35,839 nucleotides of DNA, from positions 1 to 35,839 of the forward strand of contig CAMYNJ010000152.1 of assembly GCA_947259795.1 (NCBI GenBank), in the 5' to 3' direction. How positions within the stretch are numbered: position 1 is the stretch's first letter; each line of letters starts with the position of its first letter. Source of the stretch: an uncultured Alphaproteobacteria bacterium (GTDB taxonomy: Bacteria; Pseudomonadota; Alphaproteobacteria; UBA8366; JADFVY01). Below the pieces are notes generated by a model that was not told where the DNA came from, ran no database searches, and saw only the letters and a program-made list of their open reading frames with translations. This document shows positions 26,395 through 33,822 of this stretch, one piece after another. A program made the translations under genes and the position numbers.

Positions 26395-27630
26395 ATGACA
26401 GACTATTACGACGAGCTCGAGACGCGCGATCCCGGGGCGCGCGAGGCTGCCCTGATGACCGCCCTGCCGAACGCCATAGGCAACGCAAAAAGCAACGCGC
26501 CAGGATTTGCGAAAATCCTGGAGGCGGTGGAGCCGGGCGGCGTTACTTCGCGCAAGGCGCTGGCCGGGCTGCCGGTGACGCGCAAGTCCGACCTGATCGA
26601 ACTGCAGGAGGCGGAGCCGCCCTTCGGCGGGCTGACGACCAAACCGGCGCGCGAATTGTCGCGGCTGTTCATGTCGCCCGGCCCGATCGCCGATCCGGAA
26701 GGCCACGGCGCGGACTGGTGGCGCTTTGCCCGCGCCCTCTTCGCCGCCGGGTTTCGCAAAGGCGACATCGTGCAGAACTGTTTCGCCTACCACTTCACGC
26801 CGGCCGGCGCGATGTTCGAAACGGCGGCCCATGCGGTGGGTTGCGCGGTCTGCGCCGGCGGCGTCGGTCAGACCGAAATGCAAGTGCAGGCCATTGCCCA
26901 TTTCGGCGCCGACGGCTACGCCGGAACCCCGGATTTCCTAAAGATCATCCTCGATAAGGCCAGGGAAATGGGCACTTCCATCTCGACGCTGAAGAAGGCG
27001 CTGGTATCCGGCGGTGCACTGTTTCCGGCTCTGCGCCAGGAGATACGGGACCAGGGCGTGGAAATTCTGCAATGTTACGGAACCGCCGATCTGGGCCTGA
27101 TCGCCTACGAATCGGAGGCGATGGAGGGCATGATCCTGGATGAAGGTATCATTGTGGAGATCCTGCGCCCGGGTACCGGCGACCCAGTGCCTGACGGCGA
27201 GGTGGGCGAAGTCGTGGTGACCACGCTGAACCGCGACTATCCGCTGATCCGATTCGCAACGGGGGATTTGTCGGCGATCATGAGCGGAGCCAGCCCTTGC
27301 GGCCGCACGGCGCCGCGAATCAAGGGCTGGATGGGACGTGCCGACCAGACCACCAAGGTCCGCGGCATGTTCGTCCACCCGGCCCAGATCGACCGGGTCA
27401 TGAAGCGTCATCCGGGAGTTTCTCGGGCGCGGCTGGTGATCGGGAGTGCCGACGGGAAGGACTCGGCCGTTTTTTTGTGCGAATCCGAAAATGGTGACGA
27501 GGCGCTTGCTGAACGAATTTCGGACAGTATTCAAGCCGAAATCAAGGTGCGTGCGGAGGTCCGAATTGTGGCAAAAGGTAAAATTTTAAATGATGGGAAG
27601 GTCATCGAGGACACTCGAAAGTATGATTAG
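26395..27630 (+). CDS. PaaK-like AMP-binding enzyme (phenylacetate-CoA ligase family)
   Basis: 411 residues, last gene of the operon, with a GGAG ribosome-binding site. The family shape is that of phenylacetate-CoA ligases: LAGLPVTRKSDLIELQ, ALVSGGALFPALRQEIRDQGVEILQCYGTADLGLIAYE (A5 YGTAD), LIRFATGDLSAI (A7), GWMGRADQTTKVRGMFVHPAQID and a lysine near the C-terminus (GKILNDGKVIED). The glycine-rich phosphate loop normally reading SSGTTG is replaced by MSPGPIADPEG. It therefore belongs to a subgroup associated with Liv-type transporters, and its ligase activity is uncertain. The last 60 bp are noticeably AT-richer than the rest. Confidence 0.85.
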   Translation: MTDYYDELETRDPGAREAALMTALPNAIGNAKSNAPGFAKILEAVEPGGVTSRKALAGLPVTRKSDLIELQEAEPPFGGLTTKPARELSRLFMSPGPIADPEGHGADWWRFARALFAAGFRKGDIVQNCFAYHFTPAGAMFETAAHAVGCAVCAGGVGQTEMQVQAIAHFGADGYAGTPDFLKIILDKAREMGTSISTLKKALVSGGALFPALRQEIRDQGVEILQCYGTADLGLIAYESEAMEGMILDEGIIVEILRPGTGDPVPDGEVGEVVVTTLNRDYPLIRFATGDLSAIMSGASPCGRTAPRIKGWMGRADQTTKVRGMFVHPAQIDRVMKRHPGVSRARLVIGSADGKDSAVFLCESENGDEALAERISDSIQAEIKVRAEVRIVAKGKILNDGKVIEDTRKYD

Positions 27631-27770
27631 CTGTACATAATATTATTATTAAACAATACATTAGACGAATTTAGGTCGCATTTAGTAGAGTTTTAACTAA
27701 AATGTGCAACCTCGTCACAATATTGCCATATTTCCGGCAAACCTTGACCACAAAGCAGGAGTGTTATGGG

Positions 27771-27890
27771 CCCGCTGAGACCTCCCCTCTCAGTCGAGGC
27801 TAACCCTGACAGCCTCTAATTCGCGACCGTATCCAAGGGGTCGCTTAAAATGTGGCGGTTGCCGGCCCACCCCCGGCAACCGCCATTTTT
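27771..27890 (+). ncRNA. Candidate small RNA with four hairpins and C-rich loops
   Basis: Four stem-loops in a row. CTGAGA/TCTCAG (27775-27793) has loop CCTCCCC. GAGGCT/AGCCTC (27796-27816) has loop AACCCTGAC. GCGACC/GGTCGC (27823-27844) has a 10-nt loop. A perfect 13-bp terminator stem follows (27853-27885). CCUCCCC is complementary to Shine-Dalgarno sequences, as in the C-rich-loop trans-acting sRNAs of alphaproteobacteria (AbcR, mmgR/suhB and 'cuckoo' RNAs). TTGACC at 27744 is the best upstream -35, but no convincing -10 follows. It lies directly after an ABC-transporter operon. The RNA identity is inference from structure. Confidence 0.45.
27853..27890 (+). terminator. Strong rho-independent terminator
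   Basis: TGGCGGTTGCCGG (27853-27865) and CCGGCAACCGCCA (27873-27885) are perfect 13-bp arms around CCCACCC, followed by TTTTT. It ends either the candidate sRNA or read-through from the ABC operon, and insulates ccmA. Confidence 0.92.
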
Positions 27891-27918
27891 ATGGGCCAAT
27901 TTCCCCGCCAGGTCTCCC

Positions 27919-27980
27919 TTGCTTGCATCGCGGCCCGCTGTGCTATATCTCGACGACCGCCGCACCGTTGCCGGCGGTCG
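27919..27980 (+). promoter_or_regulatory. Putative ccmA promoter and leader hairpin
   Basis: TTGCTT (27919-27924) and CTATAT (27943-27948) are spaced by 18 bp. Immediately downstream, CGACCGCCG (27954-27962) and CGGCGGTCG (27972-27980) form a perfect 9-bp stem at what would be the very 5' end of the mRNA, 66 bp before the ccmA ATG. A 5'-terminal stem could stabilise the message or be a binding site. Confidence 0.4.
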
Positions 27981-28045
27981 ATTGATGCCCACTGTCCTTG
28001 CCCTGCGAGCCTGGACCGGAATAACGACGTAAAAGGCGGACCCGC

Positions 28046-28705
28046 ATGACCAACTGCTTTGCCGGCCACGCGCTGACCTGCTTCCGGGGCGAGCGGTTCG
28101 TGTTCGAGTCGCTGGATTTCGCCGTCGAGAGCGGCGGCGCACTGGTGCTGACCGGCCCCAACGGCAGCGGCAAATCCAGCCTGATTCGCATTATGGCCAC
28201 CCTGCTGGCTGCGGTGGACGGGTATCTGTCCTGGAACGGCGAAGCGGCCGCGGAAGACCCGGAGGGCCACCATGCACGCCTGCACTACGTCGCCTATCAG
28301 GACGCCATCAAGCCGGTCATGACGGTGCGCGAGAATCTCGCTTTCTGGGCCGGGCTGAAGGGCCCCGGGGGCCGGATCGAGGCGGCGCTGGAAGCGGTCG
28401 GCATCGGCCGGCTGGCGGAAACGCCGGCGCAGTTCCTGTCGTCGGGGCAGCGCCGGCGCCTATCGCTGGCGCGCCTGGTGGCCAGCGAGGCCGAATTGTG
28501 GCTGCTGGACGAGCCCACGGTCGGGCTGGACCGCGACGCCATCCGCCTTCTGGAAGGGCTGGTCGCGGCCCACCGCGCGGGCGGGGGAATGGCCGTGCTG
28601 GCGACCCACCAGCCGGTCGATCTGGGCGCTGACGAGACCAGGCTGGACCTTTCAGCCTATGCGGCGAAGCGACAGATCTTCGACGAGGTGGAGGGCGCGC
28701 AGTGA
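28046..28705 (+). CDS. ccmA: Heme exporter ATP-binding protein CcmA
   Basis: 219 residues. Walker A LTGPNGSGKSSLIRIMA, Q-loop YQDAIKPVMTVRENL, signature LSSGQRRRLSLARL, Walker B LWLLDEPTVGLD and H-loop LATHQPVD, with the short CcmA-type C-terminus. With CcmB and CcmC it forms the ABC complex that releases heme-loaded CcmE for cytochrome c maturation. It overlaps ccmB by four bases (GTGA). Confidence 0.95.
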   Translation: MTNCFAGHALTCFRGERFVFESLDFAVESGGALVLTGPNGSGKSSLIRIMATLLAAVDGYLSWNGEAAAEDPEGHHARLHYVAYQDAIKPVMTVRENLAFWAGLKGPGGRIEAALEAVGIGRLAETPAQFLSSGQRRRLSLARLVASEAELWLLDEPTVGLDRDAIRLLEGLVAAHRAGGGMAVLATHQPVDLGADETRLDLSAYAAKRQIFDEVEGAQ

Positions 28706-29370
28706 CCCGTATCTTCCGGTATCTGGTCATGCGCGACCTGCGGCTGGCGCTGCGGCAGGGCACCGACGTCGCCATGGTCATTTCTTTTTTCGTGATTACG
28801 GTGACACTGTTCCCGCTGGGGGTGGGGCCGGAACCCAACGTGCTGGCCCGCATCGCCGCCGGCGTCGTGTGGGTGACCGCGCTGCTGGCGGTGATGCTGT
28901 CGCTGGAGCGGCTGTTCCAGGCGGATTACGAGGATGGATCCGTCGATCTGTTGCTGCTGACTCCGGCGCCACTGGAGCTGGTGGTGCTGGCCAAGGTCAC
29001 GGCGCACTGGCTGCTGACCGGCTTCCCGCTGATCGTCACCGCACCGGTGCTGGCCGCCCTGATGAACATGCCGAGCGAGGGCTATCCTGTGCTGGTCGCC
29101 ACGATGACGCTGGCCACGCCGACGCTGAGCCTGATCGGCGCCGTCGGGGCCGCGCTGACCCTGGGCGCGCGCCGGGGCGGCGTGCTGATATCGCTGCTGG
29201 TATTGCCGCTCTATATTCCCGTGCTGATCTTCGCGGTGGCGGCGGTCGACGCGGCGATCACGGATTTGAGCACGCGCCCGCATCTGTTGATCCTGGGCGC
29301 AATGCTCGCCGCAGCCCTGCCGCTCGCCCCATGGGCGGCGGCAGCGGCGTTACGGCATAGTCTGAGGTAA
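28702..29370 (+). CDS. ccmB: Heme exporter membrane protein CcmB
   Basis: 222 residues, six membrane helices, normal CcmB size. Landmarks are MRDLRLALRQGTDVAMVISFFVITVTLFPLGVGPEP, SLERLFQADYEDGSVDLLLL and GALLGARRGG-like ALTLGARRGGVLISLLVLPLYIP. The start is GTG at 28702 overlapping the ccmA stop. Membrane partner of CcmA in system I cytochrome c biogenesis. Confidence 0.95.
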   Translation: MTRIFRYLVMRDLRLALRQGTDVAMVISFFVITVTLFPLGVGPEPNVLARIAAGVVWVTALLAVMLSLERLFQADYEDGSVDLLLLTPAPLELVVLAKVTAHWLLTGFPLIVTAPVLAALMNMPSEGYPVLVATMTLATPTLSLIGAVGAALTLGARRGGVLISLLVLPLYIPVLIFAVAAVDAAITDLSTRPHLLILGAMLAAALPLAPWAAAAALRHSLR

Positions 29371-29381
29371 CGGAGCCGGGC

Positions 29382-29594
29382 TTATTCGGCTTCGGCGGTC
29401 TCTTCTTTTTGCACCTCACCCGGAGTAAAGAAGAACAGGGCGCCGCCGACGACGATCATGCCGCCGCGAATGGCCCAACCGACCGTCTCGCCCCACATGT
29501 CGATCCACATGAGCAGGCTGAACTCGTAGCCAACCAGGTTCAGCACAATGCTGCCGATACCGAAAAACAGAAGCAACGAACCAAAGCTTTTCAT
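29382..29594 (-). CDS. Small two-helix membrane protein inside the ccm locus
   Basis: 70 residues. Two hydrophobic segments (GSLLLFFGIGSIVLNLVGYEF about 5-25 and AIRGGMIVVGGALFFFTP about 41-58) with a short loop, and an acidic C-terminal tail (EVQKEETAEAE). It is on the opposite strand to all the ccm genes, ends 11 bp from the ccmB stop, and separates ccmAB from ccmCDEFGI. No family or function is recognised. Confidence 0.72.
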   Translation of the reverse strand: MKSFGSLLLFFGIGSIVLNLVGYEFSLLMWIDMWGETVGWAIRGGMIVVGGALFFFTPGEVQKEETAEAE

Positions 29595-29642
29595 GACAAA
29601 ACCCCTTCGTTTAAAAACCCTGTGGTTATGAATTTTCCGTTG

Positions 29643-29657
29643 ATCACGGCGCGTGAT
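29643..29657. promoter_or_regulatory. Operator-like inverted repeat upstream of ccmC
   Basis: ATCACG (29643-29648) and CGTGAT (29652-29657) flank GCG, in the divergent region between the 70-aa membrane protein and ccmC. A direct repeat ACGAAATC (29686-29693 and 29703-29710, 17 bp apart) lies 30 bp further on. Both are pattern observations only. Confidence 0.3.
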
Positions 29658-29771
29658 TCTCGGTCAGAGAGGTTAAAGGGGCGTTACGAAATCCTATTTT
29701 TCACGAAATCGCCCCCGATGGACGCGGGAAATTGCGCTGGATCAAGGATTAGTTTGCTCCATTCAAGAATC

Positions 29772-29801
29772 TTGGACCTTGAGTACAAGGCGCTCTATAT
29801 A
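29772..29801 (+). promoter_or_regulatory. Putative ccmC promoter
   Basis: TTGGAC (29772-29777) and TATATA (29796-29801) with 18 bp between. The predicted transcription start (~29808) falls inside the first copy of the 17-bp repeat, so the leader would be very short. Confidence 0.45.
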
Positions 29802-29832
29802 AAGGCACGACGATGATAAAGGCACGACGATG
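29799..29832 (+). repeat. 17-bp tandem duplication spanning the ccmC ribosome-binding site and start
   Basis: ATAAAGGCACGACGATG occurs twice in direct tandem (29799-29815 and 29816-29832). Each copy carries an AAAGG site and an ATG. Starting at the first ATG (29813) gives the seven-codon ORF MIKARR-stop, whose TGA overlaps the true ATG-ATG of ccmC. Confidence 0.9.
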
Positions 29833-30552
29833 ATGCACCGATTTGCCAACCCGACCCGCTTTATGCGTGTCGCCAATGCGATCCTGCCATGGGCGGCGGG
29901 GCTGACCCTGCTGTTCCTGGGGGCGGGACTGTACCAGGCGCTGTTCGTGTCGCCGGCCGATTACCAGCAGGGCGAAACGGTGCGCATTATGTATGTCCAT
30001 GTGCCCGCGGCCTATATGGCGATGATGATCTATGCCGGCATGGCGGTGGCCAGCGCCACCTCGCTGATCTGGAAACATCCGCTGGCCGACATGATCGCGC
30101 GGGCCAGCGCGCCCATCGGCGCGGCCTTTACGTTCCTGACGCTGCTGTCCGGTTCGCTGTGGGGTCAGCCCATGTGGGGCACCTGGTGGGTCTGGGACGC
30201 GCGGCTGACCTCGGTGCTGATCCTGTTTTTCCTGTATCTCGGCTATATCGCGCTGATGAACGCCTTCGACGACCCGGCGCGTGGCGCCAAACCGGCGGCA
30301 ATCCTGGCGCTGGTCGGGGCGGTGAACCTGCCGATCATCAAGTTTTCGGTGGACTGGTGGAATACGCTGCACCAGCCGGCCAGCCTCGTCAAAATGGACG
30401 GCCCGGCGATCGATCCCTCGATGCTGTGGCCGCTGATCTTCATGGCGGTCGGGTTTACCCTGTTTTATATCAGCGTCGGCATCCTGCGCCTCAGGGCGGA
30501 GATTGCCGGCGCGCGCATTCGCAATCTGCGGCTGGGGCTGACCCATGGCTGA
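29830..30552 (+). CDS. ccmC: Heme exporter/CcmE-loading protein CcmC
   Basis: 240 residues (239 if the second ATG, 29833, is used), six membrane helices. The tryptophan-rich heme-handling motif is WGTWWVWDARLTSVL (about 116). Conserved flanks include RIMYVHVPAAYMAMMIYA (His of helix 2) and the second external His in WWNTLHQPASL. CcmC attaches heme to CcmE on the periplasmic side. It has its own candidate promoter, unlike the usual continuous ccmABC arrangement. A possible 28-codon ORF overlaps its stop. Confidence 0.95.
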   Translation: MMHRFANPTRFMRVANAILPWAAGLTLLFLGAGLYQALFVSPADYQQGETVRIMYVHVPAAYMAMMIYAGMAVASATSLIWKHPLADMIARASAPIGAAFTFLTLLSGSLWGQPMWGTWWVWDARLTSVLILFFLYLGYIALMNAFDDPARGAKPAAILALVGAVNLPIIKFSVDWWNTLHQPASLVKMDGPAIDPSMLWPLIFMAVGFTLFYISVGILRLRAEIAGARIRNLRLGLTHG

Positions 30553-30631
30553 TAAGCGCTTTACCTTCCAGCAGGGGAAGGCCATAGGGTGCCTGGCCCG
30601 ACAACAGGGAAAAGGTCTGAATCGTGAGTGA
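30545..30631 (+). CDS. Possible 28-aa ORF bridging ccmC and ccmD
   Basis: ATG at 30545 overlaps the ccmC stop, and the ORF ends at TGA 30629-30631 inside the ccmD start region (GTGAGTGA). It reads MADKRFTFQQGKAIGCLARQ and then seven more polar residues plus a Glu. A GGGG stretch lies about eight bases upstream. It exactly fills the 71-bp gap and could couple translation of the two genes, but chance cannot be excluded. Confidence 0.25.
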   Translation: MADKRFTFQQGKAIGCLARQQGKGLNRE

Positions 30632-30812
30632 ATTCCTTGAAATGGGCGGATACGGTGCCTTTATCTGGCCGGCCTACGGGGCGGCCGCAATATTGATGGC
30701 GGGCGTGCTGATCCAGTCATGGAAGAGCATGCGCCAGCGCGAGGCGCTGGTGGAATCGCTGCGCGCCGGCCGCCGCAGGAAGCCGGAAGAAGCAACGGAG
30801 GCGACATCTTGA
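30624..30812 (+). CDS. ccmD: Heme exporter protein CcmD
   Basis: 62 residues. Single membrane helix (GAFIWPAYGAAAILMAGVLIQSW) preceded by FLEMGGYG, followed by a basic cytoplasmic tail (RRRKPEEATEATS). This is the standard CcmD layout; it helps release holo-CcmE from the CcmABC complex. Start GTG 30624 behind GGGAAAAGG. Its stop overlaps the TTG start of ccmE (TTGA). Confidence 0.9.
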   Translation: MSEFLEMGGYGAFIWPAYGAAAILMAGVLIQSWKSMRQREALVESLRAGRRRKPEEATEATS

Positions 30813-31294
30813 CCAGTGAAACCGTAATTCCCAAACCCAGAGCGAGCCGCGCCGCGACCCGCAAGACACGGCGGCTGTATATCGTGCTGGCCGGCATGAC
30901 CATGCTGGGCCTCGCCGCGGGGCTGGTGCTGTTCGCCTTCCAGGACAGCCTGGTCTTCTTCTACACTCCCAGCGACATCGTGGACAAGGATGTGAAACAG
31001 GGCCAGCGGGTGCGCCTCGGCGGCCTGGTGGCCGAAGGCAGCGTCGAGAAGGACGGCACCACGGTGCGCTTCGTGGTGACCGATTTTGCCGCCGAACTTC
31101 CCGTTACCTTCACCGGCATCCTGCCCGACCTGTTCCGCGAAGGCCAGGGCGTGGTCGCCGAGGGCAGCCTGCTGCCGGACGGCAGCATGGAGGCCGACTC
31201 GGTGCTGGCCAAGCATGACGAGAATTACATGCCCACGGAAGTCGCCGACAAGCTGAAGGAATCCGGCCGCTGGCAGGAAGGAGGCGAGCAATGA
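30809..31294 (+). CDS. ccmE: Periplasmic heme chaperone CcmE
   Basis: 161 residues from a TTG start (30809-30811) that overlaps the ccmD stop and has GGAGG upstream. No ATG in this frame gives the expected N-terminus. One anchoring helix (RLYIVLAGMTMLGLAAGLVLFAF) is followed by the OB-fold (VRLGGLVAEGSVEKDGTTVRFVVTDF, LPDLFREGQGVVAEG). The heme-binding histidine is in VLAKHDENYMP (His at about residue 136). It carries heme covalently to CcmF. It overlaps ccmF by four bases. Confidence 0.95.
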   Translation: MTSETVIPKPRASRAATRKTRRLYIVLAGMTMLGLAAGLVLFAFQDSLVFFYTPSDIVDKDVKQGQRVRLGGLVAEGSVEKDGTTVRFVVTDFAAELPVTFTGILPDLFREGQGVVAEGSLLPDGSMEADSVLAKHDENYMPTEVADKLKESGRWQEGGEQ

Positions 31295-33279
31295 TCGCCG
31301 AACTGGGACATTTCGCCCTGGTGCTCACCTTCATGGTGGCGCTGGCGCAGAGCATTATACCGATGGTCGGTGCGGCGCGTGGCGACGCGCGCATGATGGC
31401 TATGGCAGAGCCGGCGGCCGCGGCGCAACTGGCGCTGATCCTGGTCGCCTTCGGCGCATTGACCTATTCCTATGTGGTCAGCGATTTCAGCGTCTTCAAC
31501 GTGGTCTCGAACTCGCATTCGCTGAAACCCATGCTCTACAAGATCAGCGGCGTATGGGGCAATCACGAGGGCTCGCTGCTGCTGTGGGTGCTGATCCTGG
31601 CGCTTTACGGCGGCCTGGTGGCGCTGTTCGGCGGCAACCTGCCGCCGGCCTTGAAGGCGCGCGTGCTGGCGGTACAGGCGATCATCGCGGTCGGATTCCT
31701 GGCCTTCATGCTGCTGACCTCCAATCCCTTCGAGCGGATCTTCCCGGTCCCGGCCGACGGCAACGATTTGAACCCGCTGCTGCAGGACCCGGGCCTCGCC
31801 TTCCATCCGCCAATGCTCTATGCCGGCTATGTCGGTCTTTCCACCGCCTTTTCCTTCGCCGTCGCCGCCCTGATCGAGGGCAAGGTGGACGCCGCCTGGG
31901 CGCGCTGGGTGCGGCCCTGGACGCTGGCTGCCTGGGGATTCCTGACCGGCGGCATCGTGCTGGGCAGCTGGTGGGCTTATTACGAGCTGGGCTGGGGCGG
32001 CTTCTGGTTCTGGGACCCGGTGGAGAACGCCAGCTTCATGCCCTGGCTGGTCGCCACCGCGCTCTTGCATTCGGCCATCGTGGTGGAAAAGCGCGACACG
32101 CTGAAAAGCTGGACCATATTGCTGGCCATCGTCGGCTTCTCGCTGAGCCTGATCGGCACCTTCCTGGTGCGTTCGGGCGTGCTGACCTCGGTCCACGCCT
32201 TCGCCACCGACCCCGAACGCGGCTTGTTCATCCTGTTCCTGCTGGTCGCCGCCATTGGCGGCAGCCTGGCGCTTTTTGCCTGGCGGGCGCCGTCGATGCA
32301 GGGCGGCGGCCTGTTCCGCCCGATCAGCCGCGAGGGCGGGCTGGTGCTGAACAACCTGCTGCTGTCCACGGCGGCGGCTACGGTGCTGCTGGGAACGCTC
32401 TACCCGCTGTTTCTCGACGTATTGGAAGCGGGCAAGGTTTCCGTCGGCGCGCCCTTCTTCAACGCCACATTCGTGCCGCTGATGGTCCCTCTGGTCGTCG
32501 CCGCCGGCTTCGGCCCGATGCTGGCCTGGAAACGCGGTGACCTGATGGGCGCACTGCAGCGGCTGAAATTCGCCGCACTGGCGACTCTTGCCCTTGCGAT
32601 CTTCGCGGCCTGGCTGAGTTGGGGTCTGGAGGCTCTGGGCGTGGCCGGAATCGCGCTGGCGGCCTGGCTGGGTTGCGCGACTTTGGCCGCACTGGCCGAG
32701 CGTATCGGTTTAGGGCGCGTCCCGCTGAGCACTAGCCTGCAGCGTGCCGGTGGCCTGCCGCGGTCCGCCTGGGGCATGACGGTGACCCATTTCGGCCTGG
32801 CCGTGACCATCGCCGGAATTACCGGCGCATCGCTTTGGCGGACCGAGGCGATCCAGGAAATGAAACCGGGTGAAAGCGTCAATGTCGCCGGCTACGAGTT
32901 CACCCTCGACAAGGTGGAGAATCTGCGCGGTCCCAACTATTTCATCGAACGCGGTACCTTCACGGTGCGCCTGGACGGCGAGGTCTACACGGTGATGGAT
33001 CCCGAAAAGCGCAAATATTTCGTGCAGCAGCGCGAAACCACCGAAGCCGCCATCCACACCACGTTCATGAAGGATCTATACGCCGTTCTGGGCGACGAGA
33101 CCAATGGCGCCTGGGTCACCCGCATCTATCACAATCCGCTGGTGCCCTGGATGTGGATAGGGACGCTGTTGATGATCCTGGGTGGCGTCCTGTCGCTGAG
33201 CGACCGCCGGCTGCGGGTCGGCGCGCCGAAGCGGCATGCCGTGCCAGCCGCGGCGGTCCAGCCAGCCGGAGCCGAATAG
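31291..33279 (+). CDS. ccmF: Cytochrome c heme lyase subunit CcmF
   Basis: 662 residues, about 14-15 membrane helices. The WWD heme domain is intact: GSWWAYYELGWGGFWFWDPVENASFMPWL (about residues 226-252). GVWGNHEGSLLLWVLILA and the periplasmic FHPPMLYAGYVGLSTAFSFAVAAL are typical. The C-terminal periplasmic part contains YEFTLDKVENLRGPNYFIERGTFTV, and the protein ends after a final helix with a basic tail. It ligates heme from CcmE to apocytochromes. It begins inside the ccmE stop (ATGA). Confidence 0.97.
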   Translation: MIAELGHFALVLTFMVALAQSIIPMVGAARGDARMMAMAEPAAAAQLALILVAFGALTYSYVVSDFSVFNVVSNSHSLKPMLYKISGVWGNHEGSLLLWVLILALYGGLVALFGGNLPPALKARVLAVQAIIAVGFLAFMLLTSNPFERIFPVPADGNDLNPLLQDPGLAFHPPMLYAGYVGLSTAFSFAVAALIEGKVDAAWARWVRPWTLAAWGFLTGGIVLGSWWAYYELGWGGFWFWDPVENASFMPWLVATALLHSAIVVEKRDTLKSWTILLAIVGFSLSLIGTFLVRSGVLTSVHAFATDPERGLFILFLLVAAIGGSLALFAWRAPSMQGGGLFRPISREGGLVLNNLLLSTAAATVLLGTLYPLFLDVLEAGKVSVGAPFFNATFVPLMVPLVVAAGFGPMLAWKRGDLMGALQRLKFAALATLALAIFAAWLSWGLEALGVAGIALAAWLGCATLAALAERIGLGRVPLSTSLQRAGGLPRSAWGMTVTHFGLAVTIAGITGASLWRTEAIQEMKPGESVNVAGYEFTLDKVENLRGPNYFIERGTFTVRLDGEVYTVMDPEKRKYFVQQRETTEAAIHTTFMKDLYAVLGDETNGAWVTRIYHNPLVPWMWIGTLLMILGGVLSLSDRRLRVGAPKRHAVPAAAVQPAGAE

Positions 33280-33282
33280 CCC

Positions 33283-33822
33283 ATGAGCTTTCGGCATATT
33301 CTGTATCTGCTGCCCCTGCTGGTGTTCTTGGGGATGTCGGTCTATTTCGCCCTCGGCTTGGGCAAGGACCCGAGTGAACTCCCCTCGGCGCTGATCAACA
33401 AGCCGGTACCGGAATTCGACCTGCCGCCTCTGCTGGAGGACATCCCCGGCATGGCAGCGGCGGATTTCGGCGGCGAAGTCGTCATGGTCAATGTCTTCGC
33501 TTCCTGGTGCGTGCCTTGCCGCGCCGAGCATCCGCTGATCACCCGGTTGGCGGATGAAGGCATAGTTCCTGTCTATGGGCTGAACTGGAAAAACGAGAAG
33601 GCGGATGCCAAGGCCTGGCTGAATGAGCTTGGCAATCCCTATACGCGCATCGGGTGGGACCTGTCGGGCCGGGTCGGGATCGACTGGGGCGTCTATGGCG
33701 TGCCGGAGACTTACATCATCGATAAGCAGGGGCGCATTCGCTACAAGCATGTCGGTCCGATCTTCAGGCAAGTGCTGAACGAGTCGCTCATACCGATCAT
33801 ACAGGAGCTTCAGGCCGAATGA
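33283..33822 (+). CDS. ccmG: Thiol:disulfide interchange protein CcmG/DsbE
   Basis: 179 residues. N-terminal membrane anchor (HILYLLPLLVFLGMSVYFALGLG), then a thioredoxin fold with active site WCVPC (75-79) and the CcmG hallmark GVYGVPETYIIDKQGRIRYKHVGP. It keeps apocytochrome CxxCH cysteines reduced in the periplasm. Its stop overlaps the ccmI start (ATGA). No ccmH follows, although that is where it is normally found. Confidence 0.95.
   Translation: MSFRHILYLLPLLVFLGMSVYFALGLGKDPSELPSALINKPVPEFDLPPLLEDIPGMAAADFGGEVVMVNVFASWCVPCRAEHPLITRLADEGIVPVYGLNWKNEKADAKAWLNELGNPYTRIGWDLSGRVGIDWGVYGVPETYIIDKQGRIRYKHVGPIFRQVLNESLIPIIQELQAE

Larger units (their letters stand above)
27631..28045. other. 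415-bp gene-free region: AT-rich segment, hairpin array, ccmA leader
   Basis: No plausible protein-coding gene is seen. 27631-27720 is AT-rich, with a weak inverted repeat TTTAGT/ACTAAA (27681-27686, 27696-27701) that may end the ABC operon. 27771-27890 contains four consecutive hairpins (separate entry). 27891-28045 holds a candidate ccmA promoter and a leader hairpin. Confidence 0.6.

Noticed and set aside
27631-28045. Riboswitch controlling ccmA
   Set aside because: The hairpin array ends in a terminator upstream of a separate ccmA promoter candidate, and I recognise no riboswitch core.
30719-30808. ccmE start at an ATG in ccmD
   Set aside because: It would give a 30-residue non-homologous extension overlapping ccmD; the TTG at 30809 with GGAGG gives the normal CcmE N-terminus.
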